Position numbers and translations under genes: made by a program. Shown in pieces: positions 8,190 through 16,897 of a DNA stretch of 64,000 nucleotides. How positions within the stretch are numbered: position 1 is the stretch's first letter; the number at the start of each line of letters is the position of its first letter. The stretch comes from Pseudoalteromonas rubra (GTDB lineage: Bacteria > Pseudomonadota > Gammaproteobacteria > Enterobacterales > Alteromonadaceae), in NCBI RefSeq assembly GCF_001482385.1, contig NZ_CP013611.1, positions 4,468,890 through 4,532,889 on the forward strand. The letters are read 5' to 3'. The notes under the pieces are model-generated. The model searched no databases, was not told the DNA's origin, and worked only from the letters and a program-made list of their open reading frames with translations.

Positions 8190-9368
8190 ATGCAATTCCT
8201 CTCCCAAACAACTCCTTACCCAGACGAAACCATTGAAAGCTATTTGCTTCGTTTGTCACAAGACAATGGCTACCTTGGCTTTGCTGATATGGCTGATATT
8301 TTGTGGGACTGGCTGGTTACACAAGATCACGACCTGGAGGGGGCTTTTCCAAACGAGTTGCATTCGGTTGATGTGTATAAGGCATCGCAATCAAGTAACT
8401 TTCGGGTTCGTGCGCTGCGGTTGGTTGCGCAGTTGTCAGGGGTTGAAGCGTCTGGGTTGCTTAATTTATGTTGGCTTCGCAGCAATACACAGTTTGGCGC
8501 TATCACGGCGGTTTCTCGTGGTGGGTTATTGGTGCCTCGTCAGTTGCTTCGCAAGTCTGGCATACCTGTTTGCACTGAATGTTTAAAGCGAGATACGCAC
8601 ATACCTTACCTCTGGCATTTAAGAGCCTATAAAGCCTGTCACAAGCACAATCAGCAATTAACCAGAATATGTGGGAAATGTGATGCTGAAATTGATTACC
8701 GAGCGTCTGAGGCGTTTGTTGAGTGTGAATGTGGTGCTGCCATCAAGCAAGGCCCAAAGGCAAACCAAGCAGATTTAAAATTGGCAAATGCGCTTGCAGG
8801 TAATGCTGCTGCAAAGCTCGTTGGACTTTTGGTTTGGTTTAGCCAGGGACAATCTATCAGTTTTGATGACGATGAGTTCAGTGAGCTGTTTGTCAGCTAC
8901 TTTTCTAACTGGCCCAACGGGTTTGAGGATGAACTAAGTAACATCATTGAACTTGCTATAGTTAAACAGTTGAGGCCTTTCAACCACACGCCATTTCGTG
9001 ACGTATTTGGTAGCTTGCTTAAAGACAGCAAATTGGCCAGCACTGACTCACAAGGCTATAACACGGTGCAGTTGGCCATCATTGCATTTTTAATCAAGCT
9101 CGTTGAGCAAAACCCTAAGAAAAAGCATCCAAACTTAGGTGATCTACTACTCTCAATGCTCGATGCAGCCGTAATTCTTGGCACAAGTACTGAGCAAGTG
9201 TTTAGGTTGTACGAAGAGGGCTTTTTAGCAGCTGCTCAACCACCCAAAAAAAATACGTTTTTAAAGCCGAGTAATAACGTGTTTTACCTTAGGCAGGTCA
9301 TTGAACTACAACAGTCTTTTGCACCGAACATACCTAATAATCAACAACAATTTGTACCACCATGGTGA
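8190..9368 (+). CDS. tniQ: TniQ, target-selection protein of the I-F3 transposon
   Basis: A 392-residue TniQ/TnsD-type protein. The N-terminal half has the TniQ-domain pattern, starting PDETIESYLLRLSQDNG, and a zinc-binding cluster between about residues 125 and 190 (CTECL, ACHKHN, CGKC, CECG). TniQ dimers bind the type I-F Cascade complex and connect RNA-guided DNA recognition to the TnsABC transposase. The length matches I-F3 TniQ proteins. The gene is followed after 3 bp by cas8f/cas5f and clearly heads the targeting operon. The transposase genes tnsABC are not in the window; in this type of element they would lie near the left end, before base 1. Confidence 0.92.
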   Translation: MQFLSQTTPYPDETIESYLLRLSQDNGYLGFADMADILWDWLVTQDHDLEGAFPNELHSVDVYKASQSSNFRVRALRLVAQLSGVEASGLLNLCWLRSNTQFGAITAVSRGGLLVPRQLLRKSGIPVCTECLKRDTHIPYLWHLRAYKACHKHNQQLTRICGKCDAEIDYRASEAFVECECGAAIKQGPKANQADLKLANALAGNAAAKLVGLLVWFSQGQSISFDDDEFSELFVSYFSNWPNGFEDELSNIIELAIVKQLRPFNHTPFRDVFGSLLKDSKLASTDSQGYNTVQLAIIAFLIKLVEQNPKKKHPNLGDLLLSMLDAAVILGTSTEQVFRLYEEGFLAAAQPPKKNTFLKPSNNVFYLRQVIELQQSFAPNIPNNQQQFVPPW

Positions 9369-9371
9369 TCA

Positions 9372-11423
9372 ATGGAACTGTACAGACTACTTCAAAATAC
9401 CTCAACCAAAGAGCTTACCCAAACGCTACGAGCCGCATTTGCACCATACTCTGAACACGTTGATATTACAGGGAGTGAACCTCAGGCGTTGGTGATTTTA
9501 ATTAACCTTACCTACAAGCGAAAAGACATTAAAGATTTAACGAGTGTAAGTGTCGCCAAAGCCGCGTTGCGTGATGAGCAACACCTTAAAACCTGTATTG
9601 ATGAAGTGAAGTGGTATCATACTCATAATTTAAAGTATCCTGATATTCGTGTCAGCCACCAAAGGTTATTGGCGCATGTGGTTGATGATGGGCTTAGGGT
9701 AGTCAGCAGTGCCAGTTACCCAACACAATTCGGCTGGTCACACAACAGTGCTAAAATCAATCATGCTAAGTTGTTTTTAACAGGCGTTGTTTGGCGTGGT
9801 GAATATGTTTGTTTGGCACAGCTGCTTGCTAAGCAAGAAGGCTTTTGGGTAGCGCAGTTTAGAGAGCTTGGTTTGTTAAAAAAGGATGTGGTAGCAGTGT
9901 GTGAGCAAATAGCCGCACAGCTCCTTAGTGAAGACTTGCCCGAGCAAATTAGTAATTACACCCCTCAGTTACTTATTCCAATTGAACATGACTACTTAAG
10001 TATTTCCCCCGTTGTGAGCCATGCAGTTTTAGCTGCACTGCAAATAGCAACGCGCGGCGGTTTGCTTAAACGCGGGGCTATTGAACACAATCGCCCTGCA
10101 AATATTGGAGAGCTGCCAAGCGCACAGGGCGGCAGAGTGAATGTGCTTAAGTACTTTGCCAAAACTTATAGATCTAGAACCGTTAACGACTACTACAGCC
10201 AAGACGAGCAACGGCTTTTTAATGTGTCGGCATTAAATAGCAAAACAGTGAGTGAGGCTTTGCTGGTGCTATCAAAGTCAAAGCTGTTTAATACGCTTAG
10301 GCAAAAGCGCTTGGCACGTATTGCTGCAACTAAGACGTTACGAACAGCACTTTATGGATGGTTGGAAAAGCTTATAAAGTTGGCGCAAAACGAAGCGATA
10401 AATAACTCAGATCCAGAGCCTGTAAAGCTTTTAGCCACGCAGGAATACAAACGATCAGAGCTTGTTTTAAGCCAAGAGCTAAACAGGCAGATGAGTGGAC
10501 TTAAATACTTAAAGCGTTACGCTTATCATCCAGAACTAATGCCTGTTTTAAAAGCGCAACTTAGCTATGTGCTATCGCATCAAAATAACCAAGCAGATGA
10601 ATTTGAGGCGGAGCATATTCAGTACGTGCATTGTCAGAATTTGCGCGTCTACAACGCCGAGGCAATGCCGAATCCTTACATAATGGGTATGCCATCAATC
10701 ACCGCGCTTGAGGGGTTGGGGCATCAATTTCAATGCAAGCTGCAAAAGCTGTTAGGCAGTGGCGTACATGTGATCGGTGTGGCCGTGTATGTTCGCTCTT
10801 ACCAATTGCACAACAACAAGCAGTTACCAGAGCCCAACAAACTCAAAAAAGACGGTCAAAAGCGTGTGCCGCTGCGTTCGGCAATTATGCAAATACCCAA
10901 GTGCGATATATGTTTTGATTTAGTATTTAGAGTGCAAACCAACAATCAAGCCGTTGCTAACGACTTGTCTGAAAACCTGCTGAAAGCGGCATTTCCATCC
11001 CGCTATGCGGGTGGTACGCTTCATCCGCCATCGTTATATGATCAAATTGATTGGTGCCAAGTTTATACAAAACCACTGGCATTATTTGAGCGCATCCGCT
11101 CGTTACCTAAAGGTGGTTCGTGGCTTTATCCAACCTCGGTCGAGGTAAGCAGTTTTGAGGAACTGGCTGAGCAGTTAACACTACGACCAACTATGCGGCC
11201 AGCTGCACTGGGTTACTTAGCCCTTGAAGAACCAAAGCCAAGGCAAGGCTCAATCACCCAGTTACATTGCTATGTTGAACCTGTTATTGGGTTGCTTGAA
11301 TGTGTAGATGCGGTCACGGTTCGGCTCTCTGGCGCTCGGCATTTTTTTAATCACGGGTTTTGGGCCATGCATTGCAAAAAAGCATCTATGCTTATGAAAA
11401 AAGCCAAGTTTGAGTACGACTAA
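9372..11423 (+). CDS. Cas8f-Cas5f fusion (Csy1-Csy2) of I-F3 Cascade
   Basis: A 683-residue protein in the position and size range of the natural Cas8f/Cas5f fusion that is diagnostic of transposon-encoded type I-F3 systems. In ordinary I-F systems these are two proteins. The fused protein caps the 5' end of the crRNA and checks the PAM. The residues around 225-275 and the C-terminal third are consistent with Cas5-like and Cas8-like parts, but I identify it mainly from size, order and neighbours. It sits between tniQ and cas7f with 3-bp spacing and a 1-base overlap. The element encodes no Cas1 or Cas2/3, so it cannot cleave DNA or acquire spacers by itself. Confidence 0.88.
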   Translation: MELYRLLQNTSTKELTQTLRAAFAPYSEHVDITGSEPQALVILINLTYKRKDIKDLTSVSVAKAALRDEQHLKTCIDEVKWYHTHNLKYPDIRVSHQRLLAHVVDDGLRVVSSASYPTQFGWSHNSAKINHAKLFLTGVVWRGEYVCLAQLLAKQEGFWVAQFRELGLLKKDVVAVCEQIAAQLLSEDLPEQISNYTPQLLIPIEHDYLSISPVVSHAVLAALQIATRGGLLKRGAIEHNRPANIGELPSAQGGRVNVLKYFAKTYRSRTVNDYYSQDEQRLFNVSALNSKTVSEALLVLSKSKLFNTLRQKRLARIAATKTLRTALYGWLEKLIKLAQNEAINNSDPEPVKLLATQEYKRSELVLSQELNRQMSGLKYLKRYAYHPELMPVLKAQLSYVLSHQNNQADEFEAEHIQYVHCQNLRVYNAEAMPNPYIMGMPSITALEGLGHQFQCKLQKLLGSGVHVIGVAVYVRSYQLHNNKQLPEPNKLKKDGQKRVPLRSAIMQIPKCDICFDLVFRVQTNNQAVANDLSENLLKAAFPSRYAGGTLHPPSLYDQIDWCQVYTKPLALFERIRSLPKGGSWLYPTSVEVSSFEELAEQLTLRPTMRPAALGYLALEEPKPRQGSITQLHCYVEPVIGLLECVDAVTVRLSGARHFFNHGFWAMHCKKASMLMKKAKFEYD

Positions 11424-12445
11424 TGAAACTCCCGCGCCAGCTCACATACACCCGATCACTCTCGCCAGGTAAGGCGGTGTTTTTTTATAAAACATCCGAA
11501 AGCGACTTTGAGCCACTACAAATTGAGCGGCAAAAAATCCGAGGTCAAAAGTCAGGCTTCGCCGAAGCCTATAAAAATGAAGCCACACCCAAAGAACTTG
11601 CACCGCAAGATTTGGCCTTTGGTAATCCGCATACCATAGAGCTTTGTTATGTGCCACCTACAGTGCAACAACTCTATTGTCGGTTTTCTCTCAGAGTAGA
11701 AGCAAACAGCCTAGAACCGAATGTATGTGGTGAGCCAAAAGTAAGTTACTGGCTAACGCGATTTATGAACACCTATAAGCAACATGGTGGCTTTGCTGAG
11801 TTGGCAAAGCGTTACGCTAAAAACATTCTCATGTGTGAATGGTTATGGCGAAACAAAACATCACCCAATGTAGATTTAGAGATAATTGGCGAAGGGTTTG
11901 AACCTATCAGTATCACCAAAGCCAACCGTTTGCGCTGGGATGGCAAATGGCGCGAGGCTGAAGATGCACTGCATACCCTCACAGAAGTGATCCAATCAGG
12001 GCTAGAAGACCCATATAGCTTTTGCTTTTTAGAAGTAACCGCCAAGCTAGACACCTACTTTGGGCAAGAAATTTACCCAAGCCAATCATTCGCAGAAAAC
12101 GATGACGTAGCAAGAGCTTACGTTTATACCCAAGTAGCAGGTAAAGACGCAGCCTGCTTTCACTCACAAAAGGTGGGGGCTGCCATTCAAATGATTGATG
12201 ACTGGTACGATGAAGATTCAAACAAGAGGCTAAGAGTTCACGAATACGGCGCAGACTACAAAAACGTGATTGCCAGACGCGCTCCAAGCAACCGATTAGA
12301 CTTTTATTCACAGCTACAAAAAGTGGCGCTATACGTAAAAGAAATGGAGCAAAACGGCCTAAAAAACCAAGAGCAAGCCAGCCATATTCACTACATAGCA
12401 GCCGTTTTAATCAAAGGCGGGTTATTCCAAAGGACCAAAGAATGA
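11423..12445 (+). CDS. cas7f: Cas7f (Csy3), Cascade backbone protein
   Basis: A 340-residue protein that would form the six-subunit filament along the crRNA spacer. The N-terminal section (LPRQLTYTRSLSPGKAVFF) has the familiar start of Csy3 proteins, and the length is typical. Each Cas7 subunit flips out every sixth base of the guide:target duplex, which matters for reading the terminal spacer of the array. The ATG overlaps the cas8f/cas5f stop by one base and the 3' end overlaps cas6f by 4 bp (ATGA). Confidence 0.92.
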   Translation: MKLPRQLTYTRSLSPGKAVFFYKTSESDFEPLQIERQKIRGQKSGFAEAYKNEATPKELAPQDLAFGNPHTIELCYVPPTVQQLYCRFSLRVEANSLEPNVCGEPKVSYWLTRFMNTYKQHGGFAELAKRYAKNILMCEWLWRNKTSPNVDLEIIGEGFEPISITKANRLRWDGKWREAEDALHTLTEVIQSGLEDPYSFCFLEVTAKLDTYFGQEIYPSQSFAENDDVARAYVYTQVAGKDAACFHSQKVGAAIQMIDDWYDEDSNKRLRVHEYGADYKNVIARRAPSNRLDFYSQLQKVALYVKEMEQNGLKNQEQASHIHYIAAVLIKGGLFQRTKE

Positions 12446-13035
12446 GCCGAGCATATTTCACCATTACTTACCTGCCAGAAAATTGTGATGTGACCTTATT
12501 AGCAGGCCGCTGTATTGGCATATTGCACGGCTTTATGAACAAACGAAGCTGCAACCACATTGGTGTAAGCTTCCCCAAATGGACCGACAAACATCTAGGC
12601 AATCAGATAGCTTTTGTAAGTGAAGATAAAGCCGTACTTAAAAACCTAAGTCAGCAAAACTACTTTGAAATGATGGCCCACGACAAGCTGTTTGAAATCT
12701 CTGCTATCAAGACTGTACCAGCTGATGCGACGGAAGTTCGTATCATTCGCGACCAAAGCCTAGGTAAGTTGTTCATGGGTGAAAAGCGCCGCCGAATGGA
12801 ACGCGCGAAACGCAGAGCCGAAGCACGCGGTGAAGAGTACATTCCTCAGTACGTGCCGACTGACACAGAAATTAGCGCATTTCATAAAATACCCATCGCC
12901 AGCAAAAGCAACCAAAACGACTTTGTATTGCACTTAAGGTTAGAGCCAACAGATTCAATACAAAACACTTTTAACAGCTACGGCTTTGCAACAAACAAAG
13001 AGCACCAAGGCAGTGTTCCGCTATTAGCCTTTTAA
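12442..13035 (+). CDS. cas6f: Cas6f (Csy4), crRNA-processing endonuclease
   Basis: A 197-residue RNA endonuclease that cuts each CRISPR repeat 3' of its hairpin and stays bound to it. A histidine falls at residue 29, the position of the catalytic His of Csy4. An arginine-rich stretch near residues 112-130 (GEKRRRMERAKRRAEARGE) matches the helix that binds the repeat stem. It is the last gene of the tniQ-cas operon, and the array begins 122 bp downstream. Confidence 0.93.
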   Translation: MSRAYFTITYLPENCDVTLLAGRCIGILHGFMNKRSCNHIGVSFPKWTDKHLGNQIAFVSEDKAVLKNLSQQNYFEMMAHDKLFEISAIKTVPADATEVRIIRDQSLGKLFMGEKRRRMERAKRRAEARGEEYIPQYVPTDTEISAFHKIPIASKSNQNDFVLHLRLEPTDSIQNTFNSYGFATNKEHQGSVPLLAF

Positions 13036-13038
13036 ATT

Positions 13039-13067
13039 TTGACAGTTTTCAGAGCGCTGTATATCAA
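13039..13067 (+). promoter_or_regulatory. Candidate promoter of the CRISPR array
   Basis: TTGACA (13039-13044) and TATCAA (13062-13067) are separated by 17 bp, immediately after the cas6f stop and about 90 bp before the first repeat. A promoter here would let the array be transcribed apart from the cas operon. I see no clean CTAAG-N5-CTTAG operator near it, only a partial GCTAAC at 13145-13150. Confidence 0.4.
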
Positions 13068-13157
13068 AGAGTTAAGGGCAGGTTATGCAACAAGGGTTAT
13101 TTACTGAAATGAGGTTCAATTGTATGGAATTAATCAACTTTTAAGCTAACTTTAATA

Positions 13158-13305
13158 ATGCTCTGCCGCATAGGCAGCTGGAAATGGCGGAAGTATATTT
13201 TCTAATGAACATCGTTAATGCTCTGCCGCATAGGCAGCTGAAATTAGGTCAGGAAGTAAACATCCACATCTAATGACATATAACTGCCGAAAAGGCAGAG
13301 TCCAC
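13158..13305 (+). CRISPR. Type I-F3 CRISPR array: two typical repeats, one atypical repeat, two spacers
   Basis: Repeats of 28 nt lie at 13158-13185 and 13218-13245. Both carry the I-F hairpin CTGCCGCATAGGCAG and are exactly 60 bp apart, so the first spacer (13186-13217) is 32 nt, standard for type I-F. A diverged third repeat at about 13279-13305 keeps the stem (CTGCC/GGCAG) but has a different loop, GAAAA, and different flanks. The second spacer (13246-13277/8) therefore lies before an atypical repeat. I-F3 transposons keep their homing guide in exactly this place. The spacer resembles the SRP RNA gene (see findings). No third spacer or trailing repeat follows. Confidence 0.93.
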
Positions 13306-13310
13306 TTCAA

Positions 13311-13337
13311 AACCCCCAGAATTTACTGGGGGTTTTT
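13311..13337 (+). terminator. Rho-independent terminator after the CRISPR array
   Basis: CCCCCAG and CTGGGGG form a perfect 7-bp stem with a 6-base loop, followed directly by five T residues. It ends transcription of the array six bases after the last repeat. Confidence 0.9.
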
Positions 13338-13347
13338 GTCTCTGAGG

Positions 13348-13788
13348 GGCGCTGTTTCTTAAATCATTGAACTAATTTAGTCTTGTGTGATCAGCTCTCA
13401 AAAGCAAACACCGAGACTGAACTTTGAAAGAAAAGCGTATCACTAACTGGCGTGATTAAAACAAAGCCCTTATTCGTCATAGGCTATATCCAGCTGTGGT
13501 TTTCCGGGATGCTATTGCGCAGTGGAGCAACACTCAACATCACGCCGGTAATGGGCAAGCTAATCATTTCTCTGAGCTGGCGATTGAGACCTGTCTGACT
13601 ATACGGGCTGTATTTCGCTTGTTTCTTCGAGCTGCACAAGGCTTATTTCCTCACTGATATCAATGATGAAGCTTGATTTGGGTACGCTGATTTATAGTTG
13701 TTTGTGCAAGCGTAGTACAGAGCTGGCAGTCTTTTGCAGACCAAATTTCAGTGCTGCTTTAGGCATTGATATCGGGGTTACGGCTCCA
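13348..13788 (+). pseudogene. Decayed left half of an IS5-family element
   Basis: The sequence begins with the IS5 outer end (GGCGCTGTTTCTTAAATC) and follows the first part of the transposase gene on the plus strand, with stops and frameshifts, until similarity ends near 13788. It lies 10 bp after the array terminator, where the transposon right end should begin. It is much more diverged than the three intact copies. Confidence 0.85.
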
Positions 13789-14130
13789 CAATATTACTGA
13801 CATGACGGACGCTAATAGCTATCTCTAACACGTCTTCATCCCGCAGTTCTGTTCTGGCGTAAAAACCTGATGATAAAATCTAAAGCATCAAACACCGAAT
13901 ATACGCCTGTATCACGCTACATCAATCTTGATGATATCTGCATCACAAAGGCCTACCGGAAGATCTGCAACGACCATACGTTTAGCTTCAGAGGAAAACT
14001 CTATTTCATCGACTCACCGCTTAAGCACTCAATCGTTAACCAGAAAATTGAAATTCGTACGGGTAAAATAAGCGGTTTGATACGTACTTCGCTGGGCGGA
14101 ACTACAGGTAACCGAAGTCAGGGAGCCTGA
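13789..14130 (+). pseudogene. Transposase C-terminal fragment, probably ISNCY/IS481-like
   Basis: An open frame of 86 codons from 13870 reads RYINLDDICITKAYRK, NDHTFSFRGKLYFID and SPLKHSI. This resembles the C-terminal part of integrase-type transposases in which a short DNA-binding segment follows the catalytic core. There is no catalytic domain upstream, so it is a remnant. Family assignment is from memory and uncertain; that it is a broken mobile-element gene is more secure. Confidence 0.5.
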
Positions 14131-14182
14131 TAAGCTATCCTCTGAAGACCATGAGATCCAGAAGAAGCTCGGTAACATTGAT

Positions 14183-14243
14183 AGTGTGATTACGTGAAAA
14201 TCGCTCGGTACTTATACTGTCGGTACCCCTTGGTAATCACACT
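14183..14243. repeat. Perfect 11-bp inverted repeat
   Basis: AGTGTGATTAC at 14183-14193 and its exact complement GTAATCACACT at 14233-14243 are 39 bp apart, with a CTCGGTAC/GTCGGTACC pair inside. It could be the scar of a small mobile element or a hairpin. It lies between the transposase fragment and the 3' end of the lysR gene. Confidence 0.5.
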
Positions 14244-14373
14244 AATTCATATAAGTAAACTCCTTGTGCAGAGCCTGAGTGATCTCCGGTAAATCAATAT
14301 CAATGTAAACTGGCTGGTAAAACTGCCATTACCGCAATTCTAGGCTAGGTTGAATCGACACTAGTACATTTTA

Positions 14374-15306
14374 TTAGATATGTGCTCTACCTGCTTCCTC
14401 ACCTGTTGGGCTGTGCTCACTGCCTACGCACTCAAGTTGATTTATCATCCATTGATGAATTTTACTTTTACTTGTTCTTGGGTGCCAGCCAACAATCACT
14501 TCAAAAGGTGGGGGTAACTCATCCACGTCTAAAATAGCAACTTTTTCATTGGGTAATAATCTCGACGGATAAAAAGCTACCATATCTGTAGTATGTAGGA
14601 TCTCGGGTACAGATGAAAAGCTTGGAACAGACATAATGATATTGCGCTTGAGGCCAAAGCGGTTAAACCATTGCTCTAGCGAGCCTCTTAAGTTTGCCCT
14701 AGACGGCGACACTATTACTTGTGGGCTGTGTGCAATATCTTCCAGAGAAACATTCTGCTTAAGAAGGCTAGAGTACTTACTAGCAATACAAATATGTTGC
14801 TCATCAAATAGTTTCTTATAAGGTAAGCTTTCTGGAACAAATTCAGGAAAGCTTAACAACAGATCAAGCTCTCCTGAGCTTAACAACTCATTGACGTTAT
14901 CACTTTCGAAATCCCTAACAATTATTTTCAAACCAGGGGCATCTTTTCTAATTCTATTCATCAACTTAGGTAACAACGCATGAATAGCATAGTCAGTTGC
15001 ACTGATAGTGAAAATGCCCTCGAATTTACTCGGATCGAATTCATCAGGGGCGAGCATATCTTCTATTTTATTCAACACTTCTAGAATAGGAACTTGTAAT
15101 GAGAGTGCCTTTGTAGTTGGCACCATTTTATTACCTTGTCGAATGAACAAGTGATCTTCAAATGTATCCCTGAGCTTTCTTAACTGTTCGCTTATTGCTT
15201 GTTGTGTTAACCCCATTTTTTTCGCTACTCGAGACAAGCTTTGCAACTCAATTAACGCGATTAGAATTCTCAGTTGTTTTATATCTAATCTAGATAAACC
15301 ATTCAT
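14374..15306 (-). CDS. LysR-family transcriptional regulator
   Basis: A 310-residue regulator with an N-terminal winged helix-turn-helix at about residues 8-67 (LRILIALIELQSLSRVAKKMGLTQQAISEQLRKL) and a periplasmic-binding-fold effector domain from about 95 to 295. The layout resembles the NodD/LeuO side of the family. No target gene stands divergently next to it, because about 370 bp of degraded sequence and an IS5 copy follow upstream. The C-terminal 15 residues are polar and probably disordered. Confidence 0.88.
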   Translation of the reverse strand: MNGLSRLDIKQLRILIALIELQSLSRVAKKMGLTQQAISEQLRKLRDTFEDHLFIRQGNKMVPTTKALSLQVPILEVLNKIEDMLAPDEFDPSKFEGIFTISATDYAIHALLPKLMNRIRKDAPGLKIIVRDFESDNVNELLSSGELDLLLSFPEFVPESLPYKKLFDEQHICIASKYSSLLKQNVSLEDIAHSPQVIVSPSRANLRGSLEQWFNRFGLKRNIIMSVPSFSSVPEILHTTDMVAFYPSRLLPNEKVAILDVDELPPPFEVIVGWHPRTSKSKIHQWMINQLECVGSEHSPTGEEAGRAHI

Positions 15307-15676
15307 AATTTTAACCTAAAAAGGGACCACTTTTTTCAATTGTATCTACGAGCATTTATGATTTTAACACGTTTCAAAGAGACCACGTAATTAACCAAAG
15401 CGTTATTTGGAGGGCTTAAAAGCAAAATACAAAGCGCAAGAGAGCTATAAATTATTTATTGATAACGACTAGAACGATTGTGTTTCAGGAGCGTTTTTCT
15501 ATAGCATTACACTTAATCAAGAGGAGTTCAAAGAAACGGTTAAGACGATCATTCAGTCTGCAATTAAAACATGACGCGGCCAGCTTGATTCTCGATGAGT
15601 TACCTCGATATTTGTGTGTTATTGCGGCTTGGCTGCCAAAGGTCATCTAACAACCCGGGTTCTTGAGCTGGCAATC
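15307..15676. other. Region without a recognised gene, interrupted by IS5 copy B
   Basis: The region contains the lysR promoter and short frames with internal stops. One broken frame on the plus strand runs across the IS insertion point and would continue at 16712 for about 16 codons (from ELAIAIFAEKSESK). It may be the 3' end of a decayed gene, which I do not recognise. Confidence 0.4.
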
Positions 15677-16711
15677 GGCCTTGTTGATCAAATCCAGATA
15701 ACTTAGGTAACACCGAGATTTCAACTGCTTCCCTGATATTCAGGCATACCTAGCCTAGTCATTCTATTGAGTACTTTCACTTTGATCATCGCTTCAGTGT
15801 GTTGCTGATTGAATCCACGACTGACCAGCTTGTCACCCATTAGCTGTTTGTATCGGTACATTGCCGTTTCCGCCAGTGAACGTTGATGGTAGTTCACACA
15901 TTTTTTCCACTCACTGCTGCCTATATGCTTTGTTAAAATGACCGCGCTGTTGCGAGCATGTCCATCCTCCCACAACTGTGCGTTACTCCTTGGTGGGATC
16001 ACTGCTTCGGCCTTTTTAGCTGCTACTTCGGCATAACAGCCTCTGGTATCATAAGCACCATCTGCTTTAACTGAGCTGATCTTCCTGCGCAATGGTCTGA
16101 GTAGGTCACCCAAAACTTCTGAATCAGCTACAGACACTGTGGACAACTCAGCGCCTACGATTTGGTGTGTATCTGGATCAACTGCCAGGTGTAGCTTTCG
16201 CCATGTTCGGCGCTTGTTTGCACCATGTTTTCTTGCGTGCCACTCACCATTTCCGTACACCTTCAAACCAGTGCTATCAACCACAATATCAATGCCTCCG
16301 GATGCACTGGAGTGTGGCCTATAGCGAACTGCCAGCTCTGCACTACGCTTGCACAAACAGCTATAAGTTGGCGTATCCAAATCAAGCTTCATCATTGATA
16401 TTAATGAGGAAACAAAACCCTGTGCAGCTCGAAGAGACAAGCGAAATACAGCCCGTAAAGTCAGGCAGGTCTCAATCGCCAGCTCTGAGAAATGATTAGC
16501 CCGGCCTTTACCGCCGTGATGTTGCGTGTTGTTCCACTGTTCAATCGCATCCTCGGAAAACCAAAGTTGGATGTTGCCTCTGGCGATAAGGGCTTTGTTG
16601 TATTCGCGCCAGTTGGTGATACGCTTTTCTTTCAAAGTTCAGCCTCTGTGTTTGCTTTCGAGATCTGATCACATAAGGCTAAATTAGTTCAATGATTTAG
16701 GAAACAACGCC
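15677..16711 (-). mobile_element. IS5-family insertion sequence, intact copy B, 1,035 bp
   Basis: It has the same ends and length as the copies at 294-1328 and 53176-54210. It is flanked by a perfect 9-bp target duplication, CTGGCAATC, at 15668-15676 and 16712-16720. It differs from copy A by only a few silent substitutions. Confidence 0.95.
15721..16635 (-). CDS. IS5-family transposase (copy B)
   Basis: A 304-residue DDE transposase with the same protein sequence as copy A, although the DNA differs at a handful of synonymous sites. That suggests copies A and C are more recent sisters of each other than of B. Confidence 0.93.
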   Translation of the reverse strand: MKEKRITNWREYNKALIARGNIQLWFSEDAIEQWNNTQHHGGKGRANHFSELAIETCLTLRAVFRLSLRAAQGFVSSLISMMKLDLDTPTYSCLCKRSAELAVRYRPHSSASGGIDIVVDSTGLKVYGNGEWHARKHGANKRRTWRKLHLAVDPDTHQIVGAELSTVSVADSEVLGDLLRPLRRKISSVKADGAYDTRGCYAEVAAKKAEAVIPPRSNAQLWEDGHARNSAVILTKHIGSSEWKKCVNYHQRSLAETAMYRYKQLMGDKLVSRGFNQQHTEAMIKVKVLNRMTRLGMPEYQGSS

Positions 16712-16897
16712 CTGGCAATCGCTATATTTGCTGAAAAATCAGAAAGTAAATGACGATGCCAACGCTAATCGTTTGCTTCAATTGTTAGGCGAATTAATCC
16801 GATAAAGTTTTACCTGTATCATTTACAAGCACTTATTGTTTCAAAAGGTTTAGCACCACGAATAACATAGACCTACTTTCAAAGAAACGAGGTGTCT

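Noticed and set aside
8185..8586. 133-codon frame overlapping the start of tniQ
   Set aside because: It is an alternative frame of tniQ; the tniQ frame has clear domain motifs and continues to 9368.
15459..15650. 63-codon frame before IS5 copy B as a gene
   Set aside because: No ribosome site, no recognisable protein pattern, and the surrounding region has stops in the other frames, suggesting decayed DNA.
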